Notes: generated by a model not told the origin, from the sequence alone. Shown: positions 1-9,000, counted from the first letter of the stretch. The stretch is 38,050 bases of DNA from Bacteroidota bacterium (GCA_030019075.1 JASEHD010000015.1:1-38050); one strand, 5' to 3'. Numbers and translations are program-made.

Positions 1-726
1 CAAGCGCTTGATGAATTGAAAGAATCGATCAAACAAAAAGGAATTATTCAACCGGTTACTGTTCGACAGGCAAAGGATGGAATGTACGATTTAATCTCCG
101 GGGAAAGACGCATGCGTGCTGCTTCAGAAATCGGAATGAAATCCATCCCGGCTTACATCATCGAAGTAAAACATGAAGAGGAAATGCTCGAGCTTGCACT
201 CATCGAGAACCTTCAGCGTGAGCATCTCAATCCGATTGAGATTGCAATTTCGTATCAGCGGTTAATTAACGACGTTGGATTAAATGCCGAACAAATCGCC
301 ACAAAGGTAAGTAAGGATAGAACGACGGTAGTAAATTTTCTCCGCCTTCTTAAATTGCCAAAGTTGATTCAAGATGCATTGCGTAAAAACCAATTAACAA
401 TAGGACATGCACGAGCACTAATTTCACTGCCCGAAGAGGCAACACAGATGCGGATATTCGAGCGGATCATAAAAAGAGATTTAAATGTTCGGCAAGTTGA
501 AAAACTGGTTCGCGATATCGGAAAAAAATTCTCTAAAAAAATAAACATTCTTCAAAAAAGCCCCGGCGCTGTTGAGGATAGCATCGCTGAACGAATTCAA
601 CAGATATTTGCAACCAAAGTCCGAGTGAATGTGCACGAAAATGGCAGAGGTGAAATCATCATCGAATTTTACAGCAACGACGATTTGGGCAGATTATTCG
701 AACTTCTTACATCTATTGAAACATAG
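1..726 (+). CDS. parB: ParB/Spo0J-family chromosome partition protein (5'-truncated by window)
   Basis: ParB proteins are CTP-dependent DNA clamps that load at parS sites and work with ParA to segregate the chromosome. The frame is open back to base 1, so the N-terminus lies outside the window. Visible family motifs are GERRMRA (about bases 100-120) and ENLQRE (about 205-222), the two conserved nucleotide-binding boxes. A helix-turn-helix ([20 protein letters not shown], about bases 286-345) follows, then the variable linker and the C-terminal dimerisation region. ridA begins 11 bases after the stop on the same strand, so the two are probably co-transcribed. parA would be expected just upstream, outside the window. 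No parS-like site was recognised here. Family assignment is firm. Confidence 0.93.
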   Translation, partial: QALDELKESIKQKGIIQPVTVRQAKDGMYDLISGERRMRAASEIGMKSIPAYIIEVKHEEEMLELALIENLQREHLNPIEIAISYQRLINDVGLNAEQIATKVSKDRTTVVNFLRLLKLPKLIQDALRKNQLTIGHARALISLPEEATQMRIFERIIKRDLNVRQVEKLVRDIGKKFSKKINILQKSPGAVEDSIAERIQQIFATKVRVNVHENGRGEIIIEFYSNDDLGRLFELLTSIET

Positions 727-737
727 GAATCAATCAT

Positions 738-1127
738 ATGACAAAAACTGTTATTCTCACTAAAGATGCACCAGCACCTATCGGTCCTTATAATCAGGGG
801 ATTCTTGCAAAAGGTGATCTCTTATTCTTAGCAGGGCAAGTTCCACTCGACCCGCATAATGGACAGGTTGTCCAGGGAGATATTAAGATTCAGACAAGAC
901 AGGTATTGAATAATCTTGAAGCCGTTCTTAAAAAATCAGGATTAACGCTTGAACATGTCGTGAAGACAACTGTGTTCATGAAAGATATGAATGAGTTTGC
1001 AGGAATGAATGAGGTATATGCGGATTTTTTCAAATCGGATCCACCTGCGCGATCGACCGTTGAAGTGGCACGCCTCCCCCGCGATGTTCATGTCGAGATC
1101 GAAGCAATTGCCGTTGCAAGTAATTAA
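738..1127 (+). CDS. ridA: RidA family (YjgF/YER057c/UK114) enamine/imine deaminase
   Basis: RidA hydrolyses reactive 2-aminoacrylate and related enamine/imine intermediates made by PLP enzymes in the cytoplasm. The 129 residues match the usual length of the family. The signature near the C-terminus is present: [13 protein letters not shown] with the substrate-binding Arg, followed by [11 protein letters not shown] with the conserved Glu. The N-terminal GPYNQG and LAGQVPLDP motifs are also seen. The ATG follows AGGAATC in the short gap after parB. Its position between parB and a DUF5683 gene suggests co-transcription with the partition locus; a functional link to partitioning is not implied. 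High confidence. Confidence 0.95.
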   Translation: MTKTVILTKDAPAPIGPYNQGILAKGDLLFLAGQVPLDPHNGQVVQGDIKIQTRQVLNNLEAVLKKSGLTLEHVVKTTVFMKDMNEFAGMNEVYADFFKSDPPARSTVEVARLPRDVHVEIEAIAVASN

Positions 1128-1155
1128 TTTGTTAAATGGTTAATTGGTTATATGG
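1128..1155. repeat. AT-rich spacer repeat (copy 1 of 2)
   Basis: This 28-base GTTAA/TGGTTAATTGG-type sequence matches 37775-37802 at 25 of 28 positions. It overlaps the annotated start of the next gene, whose ATG at 1136 lies inside the repeat. Such low-complexity spacers carry no coding signal themselves. Confidence 0.6.
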
Positions 1156-1711
1156 TGAGTGGACGTGGAAGCTGTGTTTCTGTGGATTGATCACTTATCA
1201 ATTGTTTTTGAGCTCACTAACCTTTTCTCAAACCGATTCTTCAAAAACTTACACTGACACCAGTAAGACTTACCAAACGGATAGAGTATCATCACCTGCC
1301 GCAAAAAAGATTACTGACGAATTTAAACCGACCAAGTCGCCGATGCTTGCGCTGGGACTTTCTGCTGCCTTGCCTGGTGCGGGCCAAATTTACACCAAGA
1401 ATTACTGGAAAGTGCCGATTATATGGGGGGTAGGTGGCTATTGGGTTTATGAGTGGATACATCTTAATAATAGTTACAAAGAGTTCCGACGAAAATATTC
1501 AGAAGCACCACACGAGCAAAATTTACGCCTCCGGGATTTTTATCGTGATGAACGCGATAAGTTTGCATGGTTCCTTGGGGCTCTTTACATCATTAATTTA
1601 GTCGATGCATACGCTGGTGCACATCTCTACGACTTTGATATAAGCCCAGAATTAAGCTATGATGGAAGGATTATCCCAAAAGTATTAGTGTCAGTTAAAA
1701 TTGAGTTGTAG
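1136..1711 (+). CDS. DUF5683 domain membrane/envelope protein
   Basis: This 191-residue protein begins with a signal-peptide-like hydrophobic stretch (about residues 12-32, LCFCGLITYQLFLSSLTFSQ). A Ser/Thr-rich linker follows, then the DUF5683 core: SPMLALGLSAALPGAGQIYT, KVPIIWGVGGYWVYEWI and YKEFRRKYSE, with a later hydrophobic segment FLGALYIINLVDAYAGAHLY. In Bacteroidota and relatives this family is commonly found just downstream of parB, as here. Its molecular function is unknown. The ATG at 1136 lies inside an AT-rich repeat, so the first ten or so residues may not be ancestral; no better ATG is available before the signal peptide. Confidence 0.8.
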   Translation: MVNWLYGEWTWKLCFCGLITYQLFLSSLTFSQTDSSKTYTDTSKTYQTDRVSSPAAKKITDEFKPTKSPMLALGLSAALPGAGQIYTKNYWKVPIIWGVGGYWVYEWIHLNNSYKEFRRKYSEAPHEQNLRLRDFYRDERDKFAWFLGALYIINLVDAYAGAHLYDFDISPELSYDGRIIPKVLVSVKIEL

Positions 1712-1735
1712 TGCAAAATCGTTTTCTCTAACTTA

Positions 1736-2077
1736 TTATTTACGAATAAAATGCGGTAATTCTTGTGGAATCTCAAGGGAAAGCTCGGCCATCCCGGCAT
1801 ATTTTCCATTCTCATACCAGGGCGATTGGTATATCAACTTCTTGATTCCGTTCTTTTCGATTGTATAAACATTTGTCTTTTGAGACAATAAAAGCTCATT
1901 GAGTTTTGTTCGTGATGGCTCTGGATGGCAATCGAGAACATTTGTACCGATAAGTTTTTCTCCACCATCATCTCGAAATGTTTTTATTGCTGCTTCGTTC
2001 ATTTCTAAAATCGTTCCCTCAGTATTACAGACTGTAATAGCTCCGGGAAAATTTCTCACCCAATCTTGCTTAAACAT
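1736..2077 (-). CDS. Stand-alone PAS domain protein
   Basis: This 113-residue protein is essentially one PAS fold. The canonical start of the fold is GAITVCNTEGTILEMNEAAI, followed by GTNVLDCHPEPSR and the closing strands KLIYQSPWYENGKYAGMAEL. PAS domains sense ligands or redox state or mediate dimerisation. No kinase, GGDEF or DNA-binding domain is attached, so it may be a ligand-binding adaptor. An AAGGAAG ribosome site lies about ten bases before the ATG. The start is only six bases after the stop of the upstream membrane-protein gene, consistent with an operon from 3648 down to 1736. Confidence 0.8.
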   Translation of the reverse strand: MFKQDWVRNFPGAITVCNTEGTILEMNEAAIKTFRDDGGEKLIGTNVLDCHPEPSRTKLNELLLSQKTNVYTIEKNGIKKLIYQSPWYENGKYAGMAELSLEIPQELPHFIRK

Positions 2078-2083
2078 GAAATA

Positions 2084-2521
2084 TCACTTCCTTTTTGAGA
2101 TTTTGAATTTTGTATAAAACAAAATGCTTCCGATTAAAAGACTTCCTCCCATCGCAAGGTATAAGACTGCTAAGTAATGTTTTGAGAAAGCCGAATGCCG
2201 CAAGATAATCCCGGCGATTACCATAATAGCTATGATGAAATATCCCTTCCAAGCTGTGAATGCGAAAATACAAACCGAATCCGGAAGCGATTTGATACGA
2301 TTGATATTTTTCTGAACTATTTTTCTAAAAACACTAAAATAAAAAATTATTGCAAGAATCACACCCAAGCCGATAACGAATATTAACTGTTCTATTCCAT
2401 AGTCGCTAAGCCAAATGTATGCTCGCTCAATAAGAATGATAGCAGCAATACTCCAGAGAGTACCTGAAATAAAATAAAGTACCTTTTTTGGCACTGATGG
2501 TTTCGGCAGCTTTGATTTCAT
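2084..2521 (-). CDS. Small four-helix integral membrane protein, unknown function
   Basis: The 145-residue product has a short basic N-terminus (MKSKLPKPSVPKK) and four hydrophobic helices: about residues 14-33, 43-66, 88-107 and 113-134. It ends in a basic tail (KFKISKRK). I recognise no family. The ATG at 2521 (AGGTC just upstream) is preferred to a TTG at 2542 that would add seven residues. It lies between a lipoprotein gene and a PAS gene on the same strand with very short gaps, so it is probably in the same operon. Confidence 0.65.
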   Translation of the reverse strand: MKSKLPKPSVPKKVLYFISGTLWSIAAIILIERAYIWLSDYGIEQLIFVIGLGVILAIIFYFSVFRKIVQKNINRIKSLPDSVCIFAFTAWKGYFIIAIMVIAGIILRHSAFSKHYLAVLYLAMGGSLLIGSILFYTKFKISKRK

Positions 2522-2547
2522 TGACCTAAGTGATACAATCAATTATT

Positions 2548-3648
2548 TCAACATAAAAATAACTGATGAATGTAAACTATTTCACCGGTTAGTACATCAA
2601 CGTAGAAATTCCATCGCGGATAAAGTCCATATCCAATCGGAATTTTCCATACTACCCTGAGCTCAATAGCATTATCGGTTTCTTGGGGGAAAATAACCAT
2701 CGAAACCTTATCTGAAATTACATTATCTAATGAGATTATTAATTCATACTTATCTTCACAATAATATTCAAATTCATATCCCAATAAACTTTTAATGATT
2801 CTTTCTTTTGTAATCAAATCATGAACAGGTATAAAGACATTCTTATAGGTATGCCCCATAATTTGAACTACTTCTTGATGGATTAAAACAAAAATTTCTG
2901 TGTCATCGATTACTAGACCTTTATTCAATTGTTTCAAATGGACGAACCAATCTGTGAACCTATCGGTTGATCGTGTCACTTGGTTTACAATAAGGAGATT
3001 AGTATCAATTACATTTGTAAATTTTTTAAATTTCCAAACCGCACTCTTTGCTTTAGATACTACGATGTTTGTATCGGTAATAGTAGATGTCCCTCGATTA
3101 AGCAGTCCTCTATCACCGATAAAACCATACTGATTTAATTCAGCTTGAATTTTTGTATCGTTCAAAGAATCAAATTCTGCTCTAAGCTTTCGCAATTCAT
3201 ATTCCGGGAGCGGATGCAGAACTGTGGGATATTTTAAATTATCACGCCGCATAAGAACAGTTACTTTAAAGCTCATAGAATATGCTTTCACTCTATCGCG
3301 TGCGAATATGGTAATTATCGTTTCCCCCGTCCGACCTATTATCGGTGTAATAGTTATTGTACGATTTCCCCTTGAGCCACCTAAAACAATATCATTGCTA
3401 TCCACTAATTTCATATTCGATGATACTGCCGAAATATTTAGTTGTTCATATCTGAGACTTCTATCATCGATTGTAAAGTATATCGGACCAAGTGTATTAT
3501 TCAAATATATAGTTTGATCGGGTATATGATTCATCGAAGGTCGAGGATAACGATGTGAAGGTTCATCAACAATAATGTTTGGCGACTCACAAGACGTGAT
3601 AAAAACCATCAATGAAATTAAAATTATTACTGTTAATACAGATTTCAT
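2548..3648 (-). CDS. Predicted lipoprotein with Ig-like/cadherin-like region
   Basis: The N-terminus is a clear lipoprotein signal: a basic start, a hydrophobic core and the lipobox FITSC with Cys20, so the mature protein should be membrane-anchored on the periplasmic side. Residues about 38-130 look like an all-beta Ig/cadherin-type domain: an NHIPDQTIYLNNT opening, then GRTGETIITIFARD near the end, a pattern typical of bacterial tandem beta-sandwich proteins. Residues about 150-366 are a mixed region I do not recognise. It ends in strands reminiscent of a PepSY-like segment (WNFYVDVLTGEIVYI), but this is weak. First gene of the presumed 3648-1736 operon. Function unknown. Confidence 0.7.
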   Translation of the reverse strand: MKSVLTVIILISLMVFITSCESPNIIVDEPSHRYPRPSMNHIPDQTIYLNNTLGPIYFTIDDRSLRYEQLNISAVSSNMKLVDSNDIVLGGSRGNRTITITPIIGRTGETIITIFARDRVKAYSMSFKVTVLMRRDNLKYPTVLHPLPEYELRKLRAEFDSLNDTKIQAELNQYGFIGDRGLLNRGTSTITDTNIVVSKAKSAVWKFKKFTNVIDTNLLIVNQVTRSTDRFTDWFVHLKQLNKGLVIDDTEIFVLIHQEVVQIMGHTYKNVFIPVHDLITKERIIKSLLGYEFEYYCEDKYELIISLDNVISDKVSMVIFPQETDNAIELRVVWKIPIGYGLYPRWNFYVDVLTGEIVYIHQLFLC

Positions 3649-3816
3649 ATTGTGTGCCCCTAATTATAGTTAAATTATCATTAGAAATCTTATCAGTTAA
3701 TTGACGATTCGTTCGCTGTTTAAATTAATAATTCTTCATTTGAATGAATATAATACTAAACCTCGTTATTTCAAAACTAAATATCAATTTTGGAAATAGT
3801 GTATGAAAATAATAAA

Positions 3817-3904
3817 TTGAGACTTCTGAAATATTAAAAAACCATACCCGTCATTCCGAACTCGTTTCGGAATGACGGTTTGGATGATTTTTCAGAAGTC
3901 TCAA
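3817..3904. repeat. Nested inverted repeat (REP-like element)
   Basis: Two perfect inverted repeats are nested. The outer arms are 15 bases (3817-3831, TTGAGACTTCTGAAA, and 3890-3904). The inner arms are 13 bases (3848-3860, CCGTCATTCCGAA, and 3866-3878) around a five-base loop. The inner arm sequence recurs at 9001-9012. The element sits directly in front of, and in frame with, the membrane TPR gene. Confidence 0.85.
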
Positions 3905-3918
3905 ATTACCAATACATT

Positions 3919-5859
3919 ATGCATATTACCTCACGTCTTCTAATAGCAGCTTACATCATTATTCTACTATCTTGGATAGTTTCAACTATCTATCCATCTC
4001 ATTACAATTGGGGATTTCATCTTTTTGCGTTTTATCCCGACTGGTACATAATATTGTGTTTAGGATTGCTGCTGTTATTTCTACTCCCCAGCGTGAGAAA
4101 CCATGCACTTAAAATATTTCAACGATGCATACACTGGTGCTCGCGTCGGTCTATACTTTTAATATTCTTGTTACTTGGAGGATTGTTTGCAATTACAATT
4201 TACTTCTTTCCTTCAAAACTTCACTTGCTCGGTGACGGTGATATTATTTTGCAGCTTACCCCGAAAGACCCAAACATTAAAGATGTATCCGGCAACTTTC
4301 GTGATCAGCCACTGATGTACTTTATTATCCGATCTACACAATTTATCATCGGTGGTGGATCACCTGTTGATGTAGATTTCGTGTATCGAATCATTGATTT
4401 AATTTCAGGAATTATTTACCTTGCATTAATTTTTATTTTTCTCCATTTTCAAAAAATACCAAAATTAGAAAAAGCTTTGATTGGTTGTCTATTATTCGTC
4501 GGGGTAAAGCTTCAGTTCTTTTTTGGATATGTTGAAAATTATTCAATTCTTACCCTCTGCATCACAGCATACATGATAAGCGGCTGGTTAGTTTTTAAAG
4601 AACAAATCCATAGTATCGTACCGCTATCGTGTTTTATTCTGATGCTCAGTTTTCATCTTGGATCTTTTATTTTCTTTCCAAGCCTCTTTGTGATCCTCTA
4701 TTCTGTCTGGGAGAGAAATAAAAGAGAGCTTGCTGTAAGCGCGGCAATAACTATTGCCTTGGGAATCGTACTTTATTTTTTCACCGACTTGAATATCAAT
4801 CAAATCGCCGATAGGATTGTGAGCGTTTATCATCACGAGCTGCTTCCTGTGTTTGGTTGGTATTACGCTATCTTTTCATGGCTTCATTTCCTTGATTGGA
4901 TAAATGCTCATGGATTAATCATGCCATTTGCTTTAATTGGTTCAATAATCATCTTACTATCAAAGAATAACAAACCCAGGTTGAAGGACAATTTAGCACT
5001 CTTCTTGATCATCAGCACTGCTTGTGGTTTTGCGTTCACACTTGTTATAAGTCCGGCGCTTGGTATGGCAAGGGATTGGGATTTAATTGCTACATTTTTT
5101 ATTCCGCAGGGATTCCTCTTTATATTTTTCGTGATAGGATATTTATCCCTACCTGAAGCACGGCAAATTGTTTTGATGATAATCGTAATGTTGATCATTC
5201 AGAATGTTACTTGGATAGGAATCAACGCAGATGAGAATCGGCATCTTCGGCGAGCTGAAATGTTAACGAATCCAAAACTCAGCGGCACTATTCCAAAGGT
5301 ATATTACGAAAGTTTAGCAAAGATATACTGGCGAAAAAATGATTATACACAATCCAGCAGATGGTATGAACGATATTTAACTATAGACAGCTCGAACCCA
5401 CGGATTCTTGCTAATCTTGCTGAAGTTTATAAAAGGTTAGGCGAGCATGAAAAAGCTTTCGAGGTTCTAAAACAAAGTGCTTCTGCCAGTAATGATCCCG
5501 GCGTTTTATTAAACTTAGGTGTCGAGTTTTTAAAACGTAACGATACTACATCAGCAGTAAATATGTTTGAGGGTGCGCTTAATTTAGATACAACATTCGC
5601 CCATGCACATGCGAATCTTGCTATTATCTATCATTCTCGACGGTTGAATAACCTTGTAATACATCATGCCACCAAGGCAATCACCTATGGATTACCGGAG
5701 CCAGCAATCTACATGTTATTAGGGAACGCATACTCAGCGATTGATGATATTGACATGGCAGTAAAATATTATGAAATGTATCTTGAAAGAAAACCTAACG
5801 ATACCAGGATAGTTTCACTCAGGAATAAACTTCGATATTCATTGTCGGGGCAAAGATAA
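3919..5859 (+). CDS. Polytopic membrane protein with C-terminal TPR domain (GT-C-like)
   Basis: The first ~450 residues contain about ten to twelve hydrophobic helices. The first long periplasmic-type loop carries LLGDGDIILQ and then NFRDQPLMYFIIR; a later loop has LGMARDWDL. Acidic loops of this kind are typical of GT-C-fold membrane glycosyltransferases, so a lipid-linked sugar transferase role is a reasonable but unproven guess. The C-terminal ~180 residues hold at least four TPR motifs (for example YYESLAKIYWRKNDYTQSSR and HANLAIIYHSRRLNNLVIHH). The frame is open upstream to a TTG at 3880, but those residues are encoded by the REP-like element. I therefore prefer the ATG at 3919, giving 646 residues. 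No Shine-Dalgarno sequence is seen. Confidence 0.75.
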   Translation: MHITSRLLIAAYIIILLSWIVSTIYPSHYNWGFHLFAFYPDWYIILCLGLLLLFLLPSVRNHALKIFQRCIHWCSRRSILLIFLLLGGLFAITIYFFPSKLHLLGDGDIILQLTPKDPNIKDVSGNFRDQPLMYFIIRSTQFIIGGGSPVDVDFVYRIIDLISGIIYLALIFIFLHFQKIPKLEKALIGCLLFVGVKLQFFFGYVENYSILTLCITAYMISGWLVFKEQIHSIVPLSCFILMLSFHLGSFIFFPSLFVILYSVWERNKRELAVSAAITIALGIVLYFFTDLNINQIADRIVSVYHHELLPVFGWYYAIFSWLHFLDWINAHGLIMPFALIGSIIILLSKNNKPRLKDNLALFLIISTACGFAFTLVISPALGMARDWDLIATFFIPQGFLFIFFVIGYLSLPEARQIVLMIIVMLIIQNVTWIGINADENRHLRRAEMLTNPKLSGTIPKVYYESLAKIYWRKNDYTQSSRWYERYLTIDSSNPRILANLAEVYKRLGEHEKAFEVLKQSASASNDPGVLLNLGVEFLKRNDTTSAVNMFEGALNLDTTFAHAHANLAIIYHSRRLNNLVIHHATKAITYGLPEPAIYMLLGNAYSAIDDIDMAVKYYEMYLERKPNDTRIVSLRNKLRYSLSGQR

Positions 5860-5872
5860 ACCTAATACCTTT

Positions 5873-7855
5873 TTATTTTTGATGTTTCGCTCTTATCCTA
5901 TCAATTTCTAAGTTTATCTCTTCCCATTCAAGATATGCTTGCTCAAGCGATATTTGTACCTCTTTATATTCACGTGTCAATCTTTTTGCTTGTTCACCGT
6001 CACTGAAGAAATCAGGTGAAGCCATTAAGGTTTCAATCGATGATTTTTGTTTTTCCATCGTCCCGATAACGTTTTCGATTTTCTCAAGCTTTTCACGAAG
6101 AGGGAGGAGAAGCTTGAATAATTTTTGGCGTTTGTCTGCATCTATGCGTTTTCGTTCTTTATCAGAAAGAATAATTTCTTTTGAATCGATTTGGGATGAA
6201 AGTCCACCTGAGGCGGATGGGATGTGAAGTTGCTGTGTAGCGGTTTCTCGTTCTTCTTTTTTCTTTGCCAAATAATCGGAAACATTGCCAACGAACGTAC
6301 GAACATTTCCGGGACTGAATTCGATAACCTTATTAATTATCGGATCCAGGAAGGCACGATCGTGAGAAACGATGACATACGTACCTTCGTACTCCATAAG
6401 TGCATCCTGCAAAACTTTCTTCGAGCGCATGTCGAGATGATTCGTCGGCTCGTCCATGATAAGGAAATTAGCTGGATGTAAAAGCATTTTCGCAAGAGCA
6501 AGTCGGCTTTTCTCGCCACCTGAAAGCACCGAGACTTTCTTGAAAACATCATCTCCATGAAAAAGAAAAGAACCAAGAATCGTTCTCAGTTTTGTTCGGA
6601 TTTCCCCAACCGCCACATCATCAACAATTTGAATCGCTTCTTTAGAAAGATCAAGCTCTTCTGCTTGATGCTGGCCAAAATATGAAAGGATGACGTTATG
6701 CCCGATCTTTCGTTCACCTTTTTGGATTATCTCAGTTCCGGCAAGAATCCGAACAAAGGTTGATTTACCAGACCCGTTCACACCTACAATAGCTATTTTA
6801 TCTCCACGCTCTATCGTATAATTCAAATTCTCAAAAACATTTAAGTCCCCGTAATTTTTACAAATGCTCTTCAAATCCATAACCACATTACCGCTTTGTT
6901 GCGGCGACGGGAAGTGAAAGCGAATTTCTTCTTCATCGTTCTCAATTTCAATTCGTTCAATCTTTTCAAGCTGTTTAACCCGGCTTTGTACCTGTCGGGC
7001 TTTTGTTGCCTTGTAACGAAACCGCTCGATAAATCGCTCTGTTTGGGCGAGCTGCCTCTGCTGATTTTTATAAGCATTGATTTGTTGTTCTTTTCTTATA
7101 CTCTTTTCGTTTTCGTAGAAAGAATAATTACCTGAATAAACTTCAAGCTTACCCATACTTAGTGCTATAATTTTTTTTATGAGGGAATCGAGAAACGCTC
7201 TGTCGTGCGAAACGAGAATGATGGCGCCGTTATAGTTGCGTAAATATTCTTCGAGCCATTGGAGCGATTCGAGGTCGAGATGGTTCGTCGGCTCATCGAG
7301 AAGAAGAACGGACGGTTCTTGAAGTAAAAGTTTTGCAAGTGCGATGCGCATCTGCCAGCCGCCGCTGAATTCTTCTGTTTGACGATTAAAATCGCTGACA
7401 GAGAAGCCAAGCCCCATAAGCACCCGCTCGATTTTAGATTTCATGCGGAAAGCATCTAAATCTTCTAATTTATGCTGTAGCTCACCATAAACTTCCAACG
7501 TATCGTGATATTCTTCCGATGACGGGTCAAATGATGACAGCAATTGGTGGGCTTCGTTCATTTCATCCTGAACCAACATTATATCTTCAAACGCCTGCTC
7601 TACTTCTTTGTAGAGGGTTTTGCCTGAAGCAATAACTCCATCCTGCGGCAGATAACCAACTGTTACATATCTCGCTTTTCCAATTGTGCCGCTGTCGGCT
7701 TGATTAATACCTGATATGATTTTAAGTAACGTAGATTTCCCTGTGCCGTTCGAACCAACAAGCCCGATCCGATCATGAGGACCAATAACGAGTGAGACAT
7801 CATCAAACAATGTTCGTCCACCAAATTGGATTGATATGTGATTGAGGGAGAGCAA
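5873..7855 (-). CDS. ABC-F family ATPase (Uup/YheS/YdiF-like)
   Basis: ABC-F proteins are soluble twin ATPases that act on the ribosome, relieving stalls or affecting translation. Two ATPase cassettes are visible: Walker A GSNGTGKST and GVNGSGKST, signatures FSGGW and LSGGEKS, and Walker B plus D-loop LLLDEPTNHLD and LIMDEPTNHLD, each followed by a VSHDRAFLD switch. A basic inter-domain linker (RFIERFRYKATKARQVQSR) and a C-terminal coiled coil (about residues 570-655) complete the architecture. The length of 660 residues suits Uup/YheS/YdiF-type members. The start is TTG without a clear ribosome site. A half palindromic repeat falls in the linker before the coiled coil. The subfamily is not certain. 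Confidence 0.93.
   Translation of the reverse strand: MLSLNHISIQFGGRTLFDDVSLVIGPHDRIGLVGSNGTGKSTLLKIISGINQADSGTIGKARYVTVGYLPQDGVIASGKTLYKEVEQAFEDIMLVQDEMNEAHQLLSSFDPSSEEYHDTLEVYGELQHKLEDLDAFRMKSKIERVLMGLGFSVSDFNRQTEEFSGGWQMRIALAKLLLQEPSVLLLDEPTNHLDLESLQWLEEYLRNYNGAIILVSHDRAFLDSLIKKIIALSMGKLEVYSGNYSFYENEKSIRKEQQINAYKNQQRQLAQTERFIERFRYKATKARQVQSRVKQLEKIERIEIENDEEEIRFHFPSPQQSGNVVMDLKSICKNYGDLNVFENLNYTIERGDKIAIVGVNGSGKSTFVRILAGTEIIQKGERKIGHNVILSYFGQHQAEELDLSKEAIQIVDDVAVGEIRTKLRTILGSFLFHGDDVFKKVSVLSGGEKSRLALAKMLLHPANFLIMDEPTNHLDMRSKKVLQDALMEYEGTYVIVSHDRAFLDPIINKVIEFSPGNVRTFVGNVSDYLAKKKEERETATQQLHIPSASGGLSSQIDSKEIILSDKERKRIDADKRQKLFKLLLPLREKLEKIENVIGTMEKQKSSIETLMASPDFFSDGEQAKRLTREYKEVQISLEQAYLEWEEINLEIDRIRAKHQK
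6203..6218. repeat. Half copy of the coding palindromic element
   Basis: TCCACCTGAGGCGGAT resembles one half of the 30-bp palindrome seen at 20495 and 29625. In the coding frame of the ABC-F gene it yields SASGG, the same peptide as in the full copy at 29625. It lies in the flexible linker between the second ATPase domain and the C-terminal coiled coil. Confidence 0.45.
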
Positions 7856-7908
7856 TAATAAGTATTGAGTAGTAGAGTATTAAGTAGTTGAGATTCAAAT
7901 TTCGAAGT

Positions 7909-8032
7909 ACGAAATCCTAAACACTAAACAATATCTAAATTCAAATACTCAAATAATTTAAAAATGGACATGTACAAGAGTTTTGAATTTGAAGATTAGG
8001 ATTTATTTCGAGCTTCAATATTCGGATTTCGT
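7909..8032. repeat. AT-rich interrupted inverted repeat in intergenic spacer
   Basis: The spacer between the ABC-F start and the pirin remnant contains two nested 9-bp inverted pairs: ACGAAATCC (7909-7917) with GGATTTCGT (8024-8032), and AAATTCAAA (7937-7945) with TTTGAATTT (7982-7990). The whole spacer (7856-8083) is simple AT-rich sequence with no believable gene. Confidence 0.5.
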
Positions 8033-8083
8033 ATTTATAAAGAATATACGAAAATGTGGGATGAGAAAGAAAAATAATAGCAG

Positions 8084-8944
8084 TTATCCATCATTGTGTT
8101 TGATAAACGTCCCATCATTATACTCCTCAAACGCAACTTTCAATTCTCCTTGCGTGTTCATCACGATCGGTCCGTACCACGCAACCGGCTCGCCGATTGG
8201 TTTTCCGGAGATGAGGAGGAAACGAACCGACTCATCCGCGGTTGTAATTACTATTTGTTCTCCATCGTCAAACAGCGCGAGATTCTCATTGGTGATCAGC
8301 TTTTTCTCTTCTGAAAAATACCCTTTCCCTTCAATCACATAAGCGAAAACTGTATGTCCTAACTTAGTAGGATGACCAAACTCCGTATTTGGTGGAATAG
8401 TCACATCAAGATATTCAGGATCGATTACGATATCTTGAACTGGTCCCTTTGTTCCATTAACTTAACCGCAAATGATCTTGATCTTTGCGCCCTTTGCTGT
8501 TGTTATTTCTGGTATCTCAGAACTTTTCACATCTCGGTAACGAGGACTCATCATCTTATCAGCTTTTGGAAGATTCGCCCATAACTGGAAACCATAATTG
8601 TAACCGTTCTCATCACCCTTCGGCATTTCTTGATGTATGATGCCGCTGCCGGCAGTCATCCACTGTACATCGCCGGAGCTGATAATCCCTTTGTTTCCCA
8701 TGCTGTCGCCATGCGCTACATTACCTCGAAGCACGTATGTAATAGTTTCAATGCCGCGATGCGGATGCCAAGGGAAACCTTTTATATAATCTTCCGGATT
8801 TGATGAACGAAAATCATCTAAGAGCAAGAATGGATCAAACATTGGTACTTCGTGAAAACCAAATGCACGTTTCAGATGCACGCCGGAGCCTTCGAGGGTT
8901 GGTTTGCTTGAAAAAACTTTTTTGATGGTTCGATTTATTTTCAT
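8084..8944 (-). pseudogene. Pirin family protein, interrupted by one in-frame TAA
   Basis: Pirins are bicupin proteins, some with quercetinase activity. Residues from 8944 downward match the family: FDPFLLLDDF, the metal-binding HPHRGIETITYVL and GSGIIHQEMP. At KIICG the frame meets TAA (8462-8464), then continues in the same frame with VNGTKGPVQDI and the second cupin down to 8084 (GHTVFAYVIEGKGYF). Together the two halves make about 286 codons, the normal length for a pirin, and the stop replaces a single residue between KIICG and VNG. The start has a good AAGGAG site. The simplest reading is a recent nonsense mutation or a sequence error. Confidence 0.85.
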
Positions 8945-9000
8945 ATTGATACTCCTTAATTGACCTCACCCAACGAAGACCTCCTAAAAGTAAAGAAACC

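Noticed and set aside
8084-8944. Use of TAA as a sense codon (recoding) to explain the pirin stop
   Set aside because: Other genes here, such as RidA and EttA, end normally at TAA, so genome-wide reassignment is not credible.
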